NCBI GenBank assembly: GCA_022601195.1
Contig: JAHZIX010000017.1
Location: 1-64,000, forward strand
DNA: 64,000 bases
Source of the DNA: Deltaproteobacteria bacterium
GTDB taxonomy: Bacteria > Acidobacteriota > Thermoanaerobaculia > Multivoradales > JAHZIX01
Reading direction: 5' to 3'
Shown here one piece after another: positions 1 through 9,925 of the stretch. The notes beneath the pieces were generated by a model. That model saw only the letters and a program-made list of their open reading frames with translations. It was not told the origin of the DNA and made no database searches. The position numbers and the translations under genes were made by a program. Numbering within the stretch: position 1 is the first letter of the stretch; every line of letters begins with the position of its first letter.

Positions 1-1
1 C

Positions 2-1720
2 CCTGCCCGCTCGGCTATGCCAATCGGCGCGTTTTTCTTGTTAATTCAAGGGATTGCCGAGTTATTACGGTGCTTTTACGAAATGTCCGCGCCAAGGCGG
101 GCGAAATTCCTGCGGTTCCTGCCGTTTTATATCGTCGGCTTGGCGTTGATTTTTAACAGTGTAGCCAGCGAATCCGCGCTATTACCCCTCACCGAATGGT
201 GGTCGGCCGTCATAGGCGCGACGGGTTTGGGCAGTTTATCACCCCAAGCCATCGGCATCTGTATGATTGCCGCAATGTTATTCGCGATTTTCGTGGGGTT
301 TCCTATTTCTTTTACCTTGATATTTTTGGCGTTCGTATTCGGCGCGTGGGGAATCGGCGGTAAATTCACGTTTTACCTGCAAACTTTCCAGTTCAATTCA
401 ACGATGCTGGATGACCAGTTGGTCGCCGTGCCTCTGTTCATATTCATGGGCATAGTCATGGAGCAAGCGGGGTTAATGGAACGATTATTCCGCAGCGTTC
501 AATCCATGTTTTCCGCCACACGCGGGGCGTTGTTTGTCGCGGTTTTATTCGTGTCCATGATATTCGCCGCGGCAACGGGGATAGTCGGCGCGTCCGTGAC
601 TATCCTTGGGATTATGGCGGCAACGACTATGAACAAATCGGGCTATGATGTGCGACTGGCGGCGGGCACGATTACCGCGGGTGGGACGCTGGGGATATTG
701 ATTCCTCCGTCCATTATGCTGGTGGTTATGGGGCCTGTTTTGGAAGTCCCCGTGACCGATTTATTCGCCGCCGCGATAGTCCCTGGGATTATGCTGGCGG
801 TTTTGTATATGGCCTACGCGCTGATACGGTGTTGGATTAATCCCGCTTTGGGGCCAGTTTTGCCGGCGGGCGAGCGACCCGTGACCTCCGATTACTACGC
901 CTTAGAAATGGTCGGAGTGTTCGGCTCGCTGGCGATGCTGTTCTACCTGCTGGTGCAGTGTTTATTGGGGCGATATACGGGTGTGTTTTTCGGCAATTTC
1001 GGCGGGGGCATGGTGGGGACTTTCATCTATACCATGCAGGGGTTGGTGATGCCCGTCGCGTGGTTATGGCTGATGCACTCGGTGTATAATTGGACACGCA
1101 GGGTGCGCCCGCGTGGGTTTTATTTCTCTGATTTGTGGTACGAGTTTTTTATGGGATTGGTACCGCCTACCACGTTGGTGGCGTTTGCTTTGGGGTCAAT
1201 TTTGCTGGGCTGGGCAACCCCCGCAGAGGCCGCCGCCTGTGGCGCGTTCGGCGCGATTTTACTGGCGTTAATGTATCGTAAATTAACGCCCAAACGGTTT
1301 TATGATGCGTTAATAAAGACGTTGGAAATCAGCGTTTTGATTATGTTTCTGGTCGCGGCCAGTAATTTCTTTGGCGCGGTGTTTTCGCGTCTGGGTACGC
1401 CGACTATGCTGACCGAAGCGTTATTGGCGTGGGATTTGTCAACGACTATGGTTCTGATAATCATAATGGCGTTGATTTTCTTGCTGGGGTGGCCGGTGTT
1501 TCTCAGAGCCAGGCGGACCATTCGCCTGAGCGGGTCTTTTCTCGGGCATTTTGCCCATTTGATCAACGATGCCGTCCTAGCCGGCGACATCACAGAAGCT
1601 CACCAACTACAGATCTGCCAGATGCGCCTGACTCGGGACTATTCCGGGCTTTGGCTGCTTTCCTACAAGCGTTTTCTAAGCGGTGGCCGTCGAACTCTAG
1701 GTCGTTCCTCGGAAGGCTGA
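2..1720 (+). CDS. TRAP transporter fused DctQ-DctM permease, left-partial and 3'-disrupted
   Basis: Membrane permease of a tripartite ATP-independent periplasmic transporter, which takes up solutes such as C4-dicarboxylates using an ion gradient. The frame is open to the left edge (first ATG at 17). Its first ~25 residues (PARSAMPIGAFFLLIQG) look like the end of a DctQ small subunit, followed by the large DctM subunit with many membrane helices, including GTLGILIPPSIMLVV and GWATPAEAAACGAFGA. DctM-like sequence stops at LIFLLGWP (about 1495), where family members continue with FEWPAI and more helices. The last ~75 residues are soluble, basic and unrelated. Codon use before the junction (many TTA, ATA, ATT) differs from the rest of the window. 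It may be a natural rearrangement or an assembly join. The DctM identity is firm; the intact reading frame as one real protein is doubtful. Confidence 0.75.
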   Translation, partial: PARSAMPIGAFFLLIQGIAELLRCFYEMSAPRRAKFLRFLPFYIVGLALIFNSVASESALLPLTEWWSAVIGATGLGSLSPQAIGICMIAAMLFAIFVGFPISFTLIFLAFVFGAWGIGGKFTFYLQTFQFNSTMLDDQLVAVPLFIFMGIVMEQAGLMERLFRSVQSMFSATRGALFVAVLFVSMIFAAATGIVGASVTILGIMAATTMNKSGYDVRLAAGTITAGGTLGILIPPSIMLVVMGPVLEVPVTDLFAAAIVPGIMLAVLYMAYALIRCWINPALGPVLPAGERPVTSDYYALEMVGVFGSLAMLFYLLVQCLLGRYTGVFFGNFGGGMVGTFIYTMQGLVMPVAWLWLMHSVYNWTRRVRPRGFYFSDLWYEFFMGLVPPTTLVAFALGSILLGWATPAEAAACGAFGAILLALMYRKLTPKRFYDALIKTLEISVLIMFLVAASNFFGAVFSRLGTPTMLTEALLAWDLSTTMVLIIIMALIFLLGWPVFLRARRTIRLSGSFLGHFAHLINDAVLAGDITEAHQLQICQMRLTRDYSGLWLLSYKRFLSGGRRTLGRSSEG

Positions 1721-1763
1721 GTCGGCTTTCCGGAGGAAGGGCTTGTTTCCTTGATCTTGATAG

Positions 1764-1792
1764 TTGACAGGTGAAGTATTTATATCTAATCT
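1764..1792 (+). promoter_or_regulatory. Candidate sigma70-type promoter upstream of yceI
   Basis: A perfect TTGACA at 1764-1769 is followed after 17 bases by TAATCT at 1787-1792, in a locally AT-rich stretch before the YceI gene. The -10 match is weak, so this is only a candidate. Confidence 0.4.
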
Positions 1793-1921
1793 ATTGCCCT
1801 GTCGCTCGTGTGCCGACTCGTCACCCCTCGAGGGGCTGGACGTGGGCCACTGTCGCTGAAGAAAATTTCAAAAATCTGCTTTTGGCCTGCTGGGCAAGCC
1901 AAGAGCCAAAGGAGACTGCTC

Positions 1922-2569
1922 ATGAAACTCCACCATAGTTCCCCGAACCTCGGCCAGGCTTCCCTTTGGGTCATGGGGGCCGTTTTGGCGACCTCGATTC
2001 TGGCGGGCGGTTCCGCTCAGGCGGGTTCCAGCTACGTGATCGATGCGTCCCACTCCGAGGCGGCCTTCCAGATTCGCCATCTGGTGACCAAGGTAAGGGG
2101 CAATTTCACTTCCTTCGAGGGGAAGATTCTTCTGGATAGTGGGAACCTCGAGGCGAGCTCGGTGAATTTCGAGATCGACGCTTCGAGCGTCAACACTTCG
2201 AACAAGGATCGCGACGATCATCTCCGGGGGGAAGATTTCTTCGCGGTGGAGAAGTTCCCCAAGATCACCTTCGAGAGCGCCTCCTTCAAGAAGTCCGGTG
2301 ACGATCGCTACGACGTCGAAGGTACTTTGACCATGAGAGGGGTTGCCAAGAAAGTGACTTTGCCGGTTTCATTCCTAGGGGAGGCGAAGGATCCTTGGGG
2401 CAATACCCGGGCTGGCTTCGAGACAGAGATCACCCTCAACCGCAAAGATTACGGCATCAATTGGAATGCCGCTCTGGACCAGGGCGGGTACATTCTCGGG
2501 GATGACGTGAAGGTCGAGATCAACCTGGAGGTGATCAAGGAAAAGCCGGAAATGAAGCAGGGGGAGTGA
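1922..2569 (+). CDS. YceI family periplasmic lipid-binding protein
   Basis: YceI proteins are secreted lipocalin-like beta barrels that bind polyisoprenoid or other amphiphilic molecules in the periplasm; the exact role is usually unknown. The sequence has a signal peptide (hydrophobic VMGAVLATSILAGG, then cleavage near AQA), then YVIDASHSEAAFQIRHL, the NFEIDASSVNT block, DHLRGEDFF and the FPKITFES motif typical of the family. The frame is open upstream to 1808, but the ATG at 1922 is preferred because AAAGGAGA lies just upstream and it gives a normal signal peptide. Length is about 215 residues, usual for the family. It stands alone, converging on the phosphorylase gene. Confidence 0.9.
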   Translation: MKLHHSSPNLGQASLWVMGAVLATSILAGGSAQAGSSYVIDASHSEAAFQIRHLVTKVRGNFTSFEGKILLDSGNLEASSVNFEIDASSVNTSNKDRDDHLRGEDFFAVEKFPKITFESASFKKSGDDRYDVEGTLTMRGVAKKVTLPVSFLGEAKDPWGNTRAGFETEITLNRKDYGINWNAALDQGGYILGDDVKVEINLEVIKEKPEMKQGE

Positions 2570-2580
2570 ACCCTCATTTC

Positions 2581-2617
2581 CCTGGAGCCCGCTCTTGGGG
2601 CGGGTTCCAGGATTTCT
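2581..2617. terminator. Bidirectional terminator-like hairpin between convergent genes
   Basis: 2581-2592 and 2600-2611 form a 12-bp stem (one G-U pair) around a 7-base loop, between the stops of the convergent yceI and phosphorylase genes. The plus-strand 3' flank is T-containing (ATTTCT) but there is no strong T run. Confidence 0.6.
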
Positions 2618-2621
2618 AGGC

Positions 2622-3461
2622 CTACTTCTCTCCCAGCAGAGCGGGATCTTTCAACAACCCTTCCCAGAGCTTCTTCACTTTGGTTGCGGCGGCGCGACCG
2701 GCTTCCAGAACTTCCTCATGATTCAGTGGTTCCGGGTTGACTCCCGCCGCAAGGTTGGCGACCAAGGACATACACAAGCAGCGCATCCCCATGTGGCGAG
2801 CGGCGATCACTTCCTGGACGGTGGACATTCCGCTCAGGTCAGCTCCCAAAGTCCGGAGCATGCGGATTTCCGCCGGGGTCTCAAAGCAGGGACCGAGGAT
2901 GCTCGAGTAGACCCCTTGCTGTAAGGGGATTCCAAGCTCATGGGCTTTGGCCAGGGCGAATTCCCGCAACTCGCTATCGTAGGCGTTCTCCATGCTGGGG
3001 AATTGGGGACCCCACTCCCGAGGCAGGGAGCCCAGGAGGGGATTGCGACCGCTGAGGTTGAGGTGGTCGTGGATCAAGACCAGATCCCCGGGCCGGTAGC
3101 CGGAATTGAGTCCGCCAGCGGCGTTGCTCATGAGCAGCAGCTCCGCTCCCAGGAGTCGCGCCAAGCGAACCACGAAGGTGACTTCATTGCCGTCATAGTC
3201 CTGGTAAGCGTGGAGCCGGCCTCGTAGATAGAGGACGGGCCGATCCGGCGTCGGGTGGACGATTTCGAAGGCGTGGGGATGGCCTTCAATGCCGTGGACG
3301 GGAAAAGGCAATATCTCCGAAAGAGGTGCAGGGCCATAGGAGGAGTTGCCCAGATCTACGGTGAGGCCGGAGCCGGCGACCGCGAGCACCTTCGGAATCG
3401 GCCAGCCCCGTTTCTGCCACGCCTCTACGGCACCTTCGAGTTGCTTCTGTGGATTTGTCAT
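2622..3461 (-). CDS. punA: Purine nucleoside phosphorylase (trimeric type)
   Basis: Phosphorolysis of purine nucleosides (inosine, guanosine) to base and ribose-1-phosphate in purine salvage, in the cytoplasm. It has the phosphate loop near AVAGSGLT, the substrate-site block LGPCFETPAEIRML with MSTVQEVIAARHMG, and the purine-site Asn in LVANLAAG followed by HEEVLE. Length 279 residues fits the low-molecular-mass trimeric family, which includes MTA phosphorylases; the Asn in VANLAAG (rather than Asp) favours 6-oxopurines. It is monocistronic, converging on yceI and divergent from lysS. A separate MTA phosphorylase gene lies near 51.4 kb. Confidence 0.92.
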   Translation of the reverse strand: MTNPQKQLEGAVEAWQKRGWPIPKVLAVAGSGLTVDLGNSSYGPAPLSEILPFPVHGIEGHPHAFEIVHPTPDRPVLYLRGRLHAYQDYDGNEVTFVVRLARLLGAELLLMSNAAGGLNSGYRPGDLVLIHDHLNLSGRNPLLGSLPREWGPQFPSMENAYDSELREFALAKAHELGIPLQQGVYSSILGPCFETPAEIRMLRTLGADLSGMSTVQEVIAARHMGMRCLCMSLVANLAAGVNPEPLNHEEVLEAGRAAATKVKKLWEGLLKDPALLGEK

Positions 3462-3730
3462 GGCCGAGGATGGTATCAGGCTTTCGCCGTCCCACCGGAG
3501 TGCGCTAAGGTTCGCTTCCAGCGGTGTCCTTAGGAGTGTCGGTGTCGCTGCCGTCGCTGTTCGAAGATCTTGAATTTCCCTACGGGGTGTCCATCTAAAC
3601 CACGGCCCGGCCTGAGTCCTAGGTTCTCCAGGGGGCCGACCCCTCCCGGAGGGCTCCGGTTCTTACCCAGAGACGGCTCCATTGGGAGCGTCGTGGGCTC
3701 GAATCTAGAACAAGGCCTGAGTGAGAGACT

Positions 3731-5290
3731 ATGTCTGAGCTAGAAGACCAAATCGAGAATCGCCGTCAGAAAAAAGTGCTTCTTTCCGAGAACGGAATCA
3801 CTCCTTACCCCAATCAGTTCTCCTTCGACCTGGAACCGAGCCAGGTTCACGAGCTCCACGGCTCGAAAGACCCCGAAGACTTGCAAGGGGAAAACCTCAT
3901 ACTAACGGTTCCGGGGCGGATCACCGGCCTGCGGAAGATGGGCAAGATCAGCTTTCTGGACCTCTATGACGGTGCTCAGAAGTTGCAGGTCCTGGTGCGG
4001 CGCAATCGCCTGTCAGAAGAGGCTGCTGTGGTCCTGGCGAATCTCGATTTGGGAGACTACGTGGGCGCTCGGGGGCAATTGCAGTTTTCGAAGACCGGTG
4101 AGTTGACTGTCTTCGCCGAGGACTTGACCCTATTGGCCAAGGCACTCCGGCCCCTGCCGGAGAAATGGCATGGCCTCACCGAGGTGGAAGCTCGCTACCG
4201 ACAGCGCTATCTGGACCTGGTGGCCAATCCGGAGTCACGCCGAGTGTTCGAGACCCGCGCAGCGTTGATTCGAGGCTTGCGGCGGCATCTAGAGGCGGAG
4301 GGCTTCCTCGAGGTGGAGACTCCGATGATGCAAGCTATGGCTGGGGGAGCCACGGCCCGGCCCTTTACCACCCATCACAACGCTCTGGATTTACCGCTCT
4401 TTTTGCGGATCGCTCCGGAGCTGTACCTCAAGCGTCTCTTGGTTGGAGGTTTGCACCGGGTCTATGAGATCAATCGCAACTTCCGCAATGAGGGCATCTC
4501 GACCCATCACAATCCCGAATTCACCATGCTGGAGTTCTACTGGGCCTATTCGGATTACCAGCAGCTCATGGACTTCACCGAAGGAATGCTGGAGTCGCTG
4601 GCTCAAGAGGTTCTGGGCACCACGGTGGTTCCCTGGCAGGGGCAAGAGATTCGCCTGGAGCGGCCCTGGCAGCGCTTCACCATGAAAGACGCGATTACCC
4701 ATTTCGCCAAGATTCCCGCTGAGCGCCTGGAGACCGCAGAGCAACTGGAAGAGGAACTGAAGAGAGGCCATTTCGAGCTGCCGACCACCCGGGACTACGG
4801 CCATTTGCTGCTCGCCCTGTTCGAGGCGACGGTGGAGGAGCACCTGCTACAACCGACCTTCATTACCGACCATCCGGTTGAGATTTCTCCTCTGGCCAAA
4901 CAGTGTCCGGAGGACCCTCGCTTCACCGAGCGGTTCGAGCTCTATTTTGCCGGTATGGAGTTGGCCAATGCCTTCTCGGAGCTCAACGATCCGGAAGTGC
5001 AGGCGGAACGATTCCACCAGCAATCAGCGGCTCGCGATGGGGGAGATGACGAGGCCCACGCATTTGACCACGACTATGTTCGGGCCCTCGAGCATGGGAT
5101 GCCACCCGCCGGTGGGCTCGGACTGGGAATCGATCGTTTGACCATGATCTTTACCGATCGGCCGTCGATCCGCGATGTCATCCTCTTCCCTCTGCTGCGT
5201 CCTGAAGCATCTCGAAGGACGGGCCCCGAGGTAGATACCGAGGGAGGCGTGGCAGCTGGTGCAGAGGGCGAGCCGGAAGGCGACGAGTGA
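3731..5290 (+). CDS. lysS: Lysine--tRNA ligase, class II
   Basis: Charges tRNA-Lys with lysine. An N-terminal OB-fold anticodon-binding domain (about 55-150) is followed by the class II catalytic core: motif 2 FRNEGIS near residue 250 with HNPEFTMLEFYWAYSDY, and motif 3 GLGIDRLTMIFTD near residue 462 with SIRDVILFP. The YLDLV and FLEVETPMM blocks are also typical of LysS. The end carries an unusual acidic, Gly/Glu-rich tail of about 25 residues beyond the usual LLRPE terminus; it looks disordered. It is followed at 87 bases by the LolC/E-type permease, so the genes may be co-transcribed. Confidence 0.96.
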   Translation: MSELEDQIENRRQKKVLLSENGITPYPNQFSFDLEPSQVHELHGSKDPEDLQGENLILTVPGRITGLRKMGKISFLDLYDGAQKLQVLVRRNRLSEEAAVVLANLDLGDYVGARGQLQFSKTGELTVFAEDLTLLAKALRPLPEKWHGLTEVEARYRQRYLDLVANPESRRVFETRAALIRGLRRHLEAEGFLEVETPMMQAMAGGATARPFTTHHNALDLPLFLRIAPELYLKRLLVGGLHRVYEINRNFRNEGISTHHNPEFTMLEFYWAYSDYQQLMDFTEGMLESLAQEVLGTTVVPWQGQEIRLERPWQRFTMKDAITHFAKIPAERLETAEQLEEELKRGHFELPTTRDYGHLLLALFEATVEEHLLQPTFITDHPVEISPLAKQCPEDPRFTERFELYFAGMELANAFSELNDPEVQAERFHQQSAARDGGDDEAHAFDHDYVRALEHGMPPAGGLGLGIDRLTMIFTDRPSIRDVILFPLLRPEASRRTGPEVDTEGGVAAGAEGEPEGDE

Positions 5291-5376
5291 GTCGGCGCTC
5301 GCTAACACGACTCCGGTTCGCTGAGAGCTCGGGTCCCAGTGGAGCCGTGGGCCCGGGAGGCTGAGGAGTCTCGCCG

Positions 5377-6576
5377 ATGCCAAAGGCACCCTCCCAGCTG
5401 TTACTCCGTCCCTGGCCCTTGCCGGTTCTGCTCGCCCTGCGCTATCTGCGCAGCACCCGAAAAGATGCCTATGTGAGCTTTCTGTCGACGGTCGCAGCAG
5501 CTGGCATCGCGGTGGGGGTCGCAGCTCTGGTCCTGGTGCTTGCCGCCCTGTCAGGCCTTCATGAACGGCTGCTGGGCCAGATCTTGGCGACCACGCCACA
5601 AATCGAGATCACCCTGCCGGCATCCGCGGACCCTCAGGAAGCGCTCCTCGCCGTTGAGGGAGTCGACGGGATTTCCCAGGCTCAGAGGGTGCTCAAGGGG
5701 CAAGGTTGGGTGGTCTACGAAGGAGTACCTGAGGCGATTCAACTGGTGGGGTTCGAGGGGAGCTTGCCGCCGTCCTTCCCGGGAGAAGGGACCCGAGGAG
5801 CAGGGCTCTATGTACCTCGCTCTCTCGCCGATCGCTGGCTAGCTGAGGTGGGTTCCAAGGTTCAGGTGGTCTCGCCGCGGCCTTCCTTGAGCCCCCTGGG
5901 ACCGCGGCCTCGGGTTCGAACCGTACTTCTCGAGGGAGTTTTCGAATCCTCTCCCGTCGAGACCTTTCAGCGGGCGGCACTTCCCCTGGATATGGCGGAA
6001 GCCCTTTTGGGGCGTGAAGGGCGGGTCATCCAAGCTTCGAGCTCCGATGCGGAAGAGGCCGTGGCAGTGGTTCCTGCTCTTCAAGAAGTCCTTCCGGAAG
6101 GGGCCCGGGTCCAGACCTGGAAAGATCTCAACCGTTCGCTCTATTTCGTCCTGAGGCTAGAGAAGACTCTGCTCTTTGTCGCCGTTGGCCTCATCGTGGT
6201 GGTGGCTGCCCTGGCTCTGGTAGTCGGCTTGGCCTTGGTGATCTCTTCGAAACGGTCGGAAATCGGTATGCTGGGGGCCATGGGAGTCTCTGCGCCCCGG
6301 CTACGCTCGATCTTCCTGTGGCTAGGCCTCTCCCTGTCTACCTTGGGTCTCGCTGCCGGCTGTGCCATTGGCGCTCTGGCTGCTTGGTTGTTCGATCGTT
6401 TCGAGCTGCTGGTGGTTCCAGGACAGGTGATGTTCGTCGACTACATCCCCTTCCGAGTTCATGCCGGGGATATTTGGATGGTCTGCGGGGCGACAGCGAT
6501 CTTGGTGGCTCTGTGCTCCCTCTACGCGGGGCACCGTGCCGCCACCCTCAAGCCCGTAGAGGCGCTGCGAAGATGA
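5377..6576 (+). CDS. lolC: LolC/LolE-type lipoprotein-releasing ABC permease
   Basis: Inner-membrane subunit of the LolCDE complex, which lifts mature lipoproteins out of the inner membrane and passes them to LolA. It has the FtsX/MacB fold: one N-terminal helix after ALRYLRSTRKDAYVSFLSTVAAAGIAVGVAAL, a large periplasmic domain (about 60-255) and three C-terminal helices, with the cytoplasmic loop VISSKRSEIGMLGAMG that couples to the ATPase. Start ATG at 5377 has TGAGGAG upstream. Only one permease gene accompanies lolD, so the complex may be a homodimer (LolF-like) rather than a LolC/LolE heterodimer; the C or E assignment is nominal. Confidence 0.9.
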   Translation: MPKAPSQLLLRPWPLPVLLALRYLRSTRKDAYVSFLSTVAAAGIAVGVAALVLVLAALSGLHERLLGQILATTPQIEITLPASADPQEALLAVEGVDGISQAQRVLKGQGWVVYEGVPEAIQLVGFEGSLPPSFPGEGTRGAGLYVPRSLADRWLAEVGSKVQVVSPRPSLSPLGPRPRVRTVLLEGVFESSPVETFQRAALPLDMAEALLGREGRVIQASSSDAEEAVAVVPALQEVLPEGARVQTWKDLNRSLYFVLRLEKTLLFVAVGLIVVVAALALVVGLALVISSKRSEIGMLGAMGVSAPRLRSIFLWLGLSLSTLGLAAGCAIGALAAWLFDRFELLVVPGQVMFVDYIPFRVHAGDIWMVCGATAILVALCSLYAGHRAATLKPVEALRR

Positions 6577-6627
6577 CCGCTTGCTGACTCCTGACTCCTG
6601 AGATGAGCCGTCAGATGATGATGCTAG

Positions 6628-6666
6628 ACGAAGATGCCAGAAGAAGATGCCAGATGAAGATGGGTA
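6628..6666 (+). repeat. Three tandem 13-bp repeats before lolD
   Basis: Three consecutive 13-base units of the type aNgaagatgccag: 6628-6640, 6641-6653 and a diverged 6654-6666. They sit in the short permease-lolD gap and run into the lolD ribosome-binding site. No function is evident. Confidence 0.6.
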
Positions 6667-6676
6667 GGAAAAAGCC

Positions 6677-7378
6677 ATGAGTGTGGCCGTTCGAGCACGG
6701 GGTGTTTATAAGACCTACACCGATGGCGACCGCCGGGTACCGGTGCTGCGAGGCATCGATATGGATGTGGCGGCGGGAGAATCGGTAGCGATTATGGGGC
6801 CATCGGGCTCCGGCAAGAGCACTTTGCTGCATTTGCTCGGCGGCCTCGATCGACCGGATTCTCCCCAGGAGGAGGAGACGTCCCTGATCGAGATCGGTGG
6901 CCAAATATTGGGCCATCACTCGGAACGGGAATTGGCGGAATTCCGCAACCGTACCTTGGGTTTTATCTTTCAGTTCCACCAGTTGCTGCCAGATTTTACG
7001 GCACTGGAGAACGTCATGATTCCCGGCCGGATCGCTGGCCAAGACCCAAGGGAGGTCTATGATCAGGCGAAACGGCTATTGGCGGAAGTCGGATTGGAGG
7101 ACCGTCTGGAGCATTTTCCCAACCAGCTCTCCGGTGGTGAGCGTCAGCGGGTGGCCCTTTCTCGTGCTCTTGCTCTGGAACCGCCCCTCCTGCTGGCAGA
7201 TGAGCCGACGGGCAATCTGGACCCTGCCAGCGGGGAACGAGTGTTGGAAATTTTGTTGGATCTACAGGCCCGTCGAGGCACCACTGTGCTGCTGGTGACT
7301 CACAACCCGGAGATCGCAGGGCGTTGTGGTAGAATTCTCCAGCTTGAGAGCGGAGTCCTCCATGCCGATAGGCGCTAA
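6677..7378 (+). CDS. lolD: LolD-type lipoprotein-releasing ABC ATPase
   Basis: Cytoplasmic ATPase that powers lipoprotein release by the permease encoded just upstream. Motifs: Walker A GPSGSGKST near residue 41, Q-loop in FIFQFHQLLPDFTALENVMIP, ABC signature LSGGERQRVALSRAL near 150, Walker B LLLADEPTGNLD near 171, and the H-loop in LLVTHN. The NQLSGGERQRVA and GNLD forms are typical of the LolD/MacB group. Start ATG has TAGGAAAA upstream. Length 233 residues is normal. Confidence 0.94.
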   Translation: MSVAVRARGVYKTYTDGDRRVPVLRGIDMDVAAGESVAIMGPSGSGKSTLLHLLGGLDRPDSPQEEETSLIEIGGQILGHHSERELAEFRNRTLGFIFQFHQLLPDFTALENVMIPGRIAGQDPREVYDQAKRLLAEVGLEDRLEHFPNQLSGGERQRVALSRALALEPPLLLADEPTGNLDPASGERVLEILLDLQARRGTTVLLVTHNPEIAGRCGRILQLESGVLHADRR

Positions 7379-7428
7379 AAATCCCAGTCACCTGCCCGTC
7401 CCCGAAGCCCTGCGTGAGGTCTTTTCGG

Positions 7429-9855
7429 ATGTTTGAAAAATACAATGAAAAGGCCCGCCGAGCGCTGTTTTTCGCCCGTTACGAGGCGAGCAAGCTCGGC
7501 AGCCGGGTGATCGAGTGCGAACACATCCTGTTGGGTATTTTGCGCGAGGGAGAAGAGACGGTCACCGAGATCTTTCGGCGCTTTCACGTCAAGCCGGAAG
7601 AGATTCGCCGGGAGATCGAAGGGGAGCGAGTTTTCGTGGAGAGGATTTCCTCGACCGCCGAGTTGCCCCTCTCGGAGGAGAGCAAGAAGGTCTTGGCCTA
7701 TGGCTCCCACGAGGCAGAGAGCATGCTGCACTCCACCGTCGGCTCAGAGCATCTGCTGATCGGCCTGCTTCGAGTGGACGGCTGCGTCGGCATGCGGATC
7801 CTGTCCCAGCTCGGCCTCGATGTGTATACCGTTCGCGAAGAGGTCCTGAGCATCGCCAAGGAGCGGGAAGCTGCGGAACAGAAGAAGGAGCTTCCCTTTC
7901 TCTCCGAGTACGGTCGCGATTTGACTTCTTTGGCTGCCGAAGGTGGTTTCGATCCCCTGATCGGCAGGGAGGACGAGCTCGACCGGATCATTCAGGTCCT
8001 GTCCCGGCGCACCAAGAACAACCCGATCCTGTTAGGGGAGCCGGGGGTTGGCAAGACGGCCATCGTCGAAGGTCTAGCGCAGCGCATCATCGACGGCCTG
8101 GTACCGATCTTTCTGGCCAAAAAACGCGTGGTGGCGCTGGATTTGTCGCTCATCGTTGCGGGCACCAAATATCGCGGCCAGTTCGAAGAGCGCCTGAAGG
8201 GCATCCTCAAGGAACTGCGAGAGAGCTCCGAATTGGTAGTGTTCATCGACGAGATCCACTCCCTGATCGGCGCCGGCTCGGCAGAGGGTTCCTTAGATGC
8301 GGCGAATATTCTCAAGCCCGCCCTCTCTCGGGGGGAGATCGCCTGCATCGGAGCAACGACCCTGAAGGAGTACCGCAAGTACATCGAGAAGGATCGCTCT
8401 CTCCTGCGCCGTTTCCAGGCAGTTCAGATCGAGCCTCCGTCCGAGGAGGAGACCTTGGAGATCCTCGAAGGGATCAAGGATCGCTACGAGGCGTTCCACA
8501 AGGTTACCTACAACGATATTGCCTTGCGGACAGCGATCTATCAGAGCAGTCGTTACATCCCGGACCGCTTTCTCCCGGACAAGGCCATCGACATCATCGA
8601 CGAAGCGGGAGCACGGGTGAAGCTGCGGCGGGTCAAAGACACCCAGAACGTTCGGCGCCTGGAGAAGGAAATTCGGGGCGTGGTGCGGGAGATGAAGACG
8701 GCGATCTCCGAAAAGAGCTTCGAACGGGCGGTCTATCTCCGGGAGCGGGAGATCGAGCTGCGAGAAGATCTGGAAAAGATGAGTCTGGCAGCCGAGAACG
8801 AAGGCATTCTCGAGGTGACGGCTCGAGATGTCGAGGAGGTGATCTCCTCCTGGACCGGAATTCCGGTGGCCAGCCTGCAGAGCGAAGAGGCCGAGAAGCT
8901 CCTGCACATGGAAGAAACTCTGCGCCTGCGAGTGGTGGGGCAGGACCGGGCTATCAGCGCCATCAGCCGGGCCATTCGCCGATCTCGTCTCGGGGTGAGC
9001 AACCCGGAACGCCCGGTGGGATCCTTTATCTTCTTAGGTCCATCCGGAGTGGGGAAGACCGAAGTAGCTCGCCGGCTGACAGATTTCCTCTTCGGTAGCG
9101 AGCGTTCCCTGGTCCGTTTCGACATGAGCGAGTACATGGAGAAGCATGCCGTCTCCAAGTTGATCGGCTCACCACCAGGCTATGTGGGCCACGAGGAAGG
9201 CGGGCAGCTCACAGAGCGCATCCGGCGCCACCCCTATTCGGTGGTCCTGTTCGACGAGATCGAGAAAGCCCATCCGGATGTCGCCAACTTGATGTTGCAG
9301 ATCTTGGAAGACGGCACCCTGACGGACGCCTACGGCAATCGGGTAGATTTCAAGAACACCCTCATTCTCATGACCTCGAATCTCGGTTCGAAACACGTTC
9401 TCTCCGGAGGGCGCATGGGATTTGGTGAGGACACCGATTCCAGCCAATTCCGTTTGATCGAGGATCAGATCCTGGGTGAGTTGCGGCGAGCCTTCAGTCC
9501 CGAGTTCATTAATCGCATCGATGAAGTGATCGTTTTCAACCCCCTCGGTACCCCGGAGCTGCGGGCCATCGTGGACATCCTCCTGGAAGAGGTCAATGCC
9601 ACCATCGCCGAACGAGGGCTGCATATTGAAGTAGCTCCAGAAGCCAAAGAATGGTTGCTGGACAAAGCCGGGATCGACCCTTCTACCGGTGCTCGCCCTT
9701 TGCGCCGCACCATTCAGCGTCATATTCAGGACTCCGTTTCAGAGATTCTCATCAGCCATCACGGCGAAATCATCGAGCTCATCGAAGCCACTTTGGTCGA
9801 TGGGGAACTTCATTTCGAGAGCCGCTCTCGGGAAATGATCGGCGAGCCAAATTAG
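7429..9855 (+). CDS. clpC: ATP-dependent Clp protease ATP-binding subunit ClpC
   Basis: Hexameric AAA+ unfoldase that feeds substrates to ClpP or acts as a disaggregase. It has an N-terminal double Clp_N repeat (1-145), a first AAA module with Walker A GEPGVGKT (about 203) and Walker [10 protein letters not shown] (about 270), a UVR segment around [11 protein letters not shown] (about 437), and a second AAA module with GPSGVGKT (about 537), [17 protein letters not shown] and [14 protein letters not shown]. The UVR segment and short middle domain indicate ClpC rather than ClpB. The frame also opens at a GTG at 7414, but ATG 7429 fits the usual [13 protein letters not shown] start and leaves GTGAGGT as the ribosome-binding site. 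No clpP is in the window. Confidence 0.94.
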   Translation: MFEKYNEKARRALFFARYEASKLGSRVIECEHILLGILREGEETVTEIFRRFHVKPEEIRREIEGERVFVERISSTAELPLSEESKKVLAYGSHEAESMLHSTVGSEHLLIGLLRVDGCVGMRILSQLGLDVYTVREEVLSIAKEREAAEQKKELPFLSEYGRDLTSLAAEGGFDPLIGREDELDRIIQVLSRRTKNNPILLGEPGVGKTAIVEGLAQRIIDGLVPIFLAKKRVVALDLSLIVAGTKYRGQFEERLKGILKELRESSELVVFIDEIHSLIGAGSAEGSLDAANILKPALSRGEIACIGATTLKEYRKYIEKDRSLLRRFQAVQIEPPSEEETLEILEGIKDRYEAFHKVTYNDIALRTAIYQSSRYIPDRFLPDKAIDIIDEAGARVKLRRVKDTQNVRRLEKEIRGVVREMKTAISEKSFERAVYLREREIELREDLEKMSLAAENEGILEVTARDVEEVISSWTGIPVASLQSEEAEKLLHMEETLRLRVVGQDRAISAISRAIRRSRLGVSNPERPVGSFIFLGPSGVGKTEVARRLTDFLFGSERSLVRFDMSEYMEKHAVSKLIGSPPGYVGHEEGGQLTERIRRHPYSVVLFDEIEKAHPDVANLMLQILEDGTLTDAYGNRVDFKNTLILMTSNLGSKHVLSGGRMGFGEDTDSSQFRLIEDQILGELRRAFSPEFINRIDEVIVFNPLGTPELRAIVDILLEEVNATIAERGLHIEVAPEAKEWLLDKAGIDPSTGARPLRRTIQRHIQDSVSEILISHHGEIIELIEATLVDGELHFESRSREMIGEPN

Positions 9856-9925
9856 CGTCCCTGAAGGGGATGCTCATTTTTCATCGATCGATTTCTACGG
9901 AGTACAACATGGGAATAGTTGAGCT

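Noticed and set aside
7515..9098. 527-residue frame overlapping clpC in another phase
   Set aside because: Arg/Gly-rich shadow of clpC, whose own frame has all AAA+ motifs.
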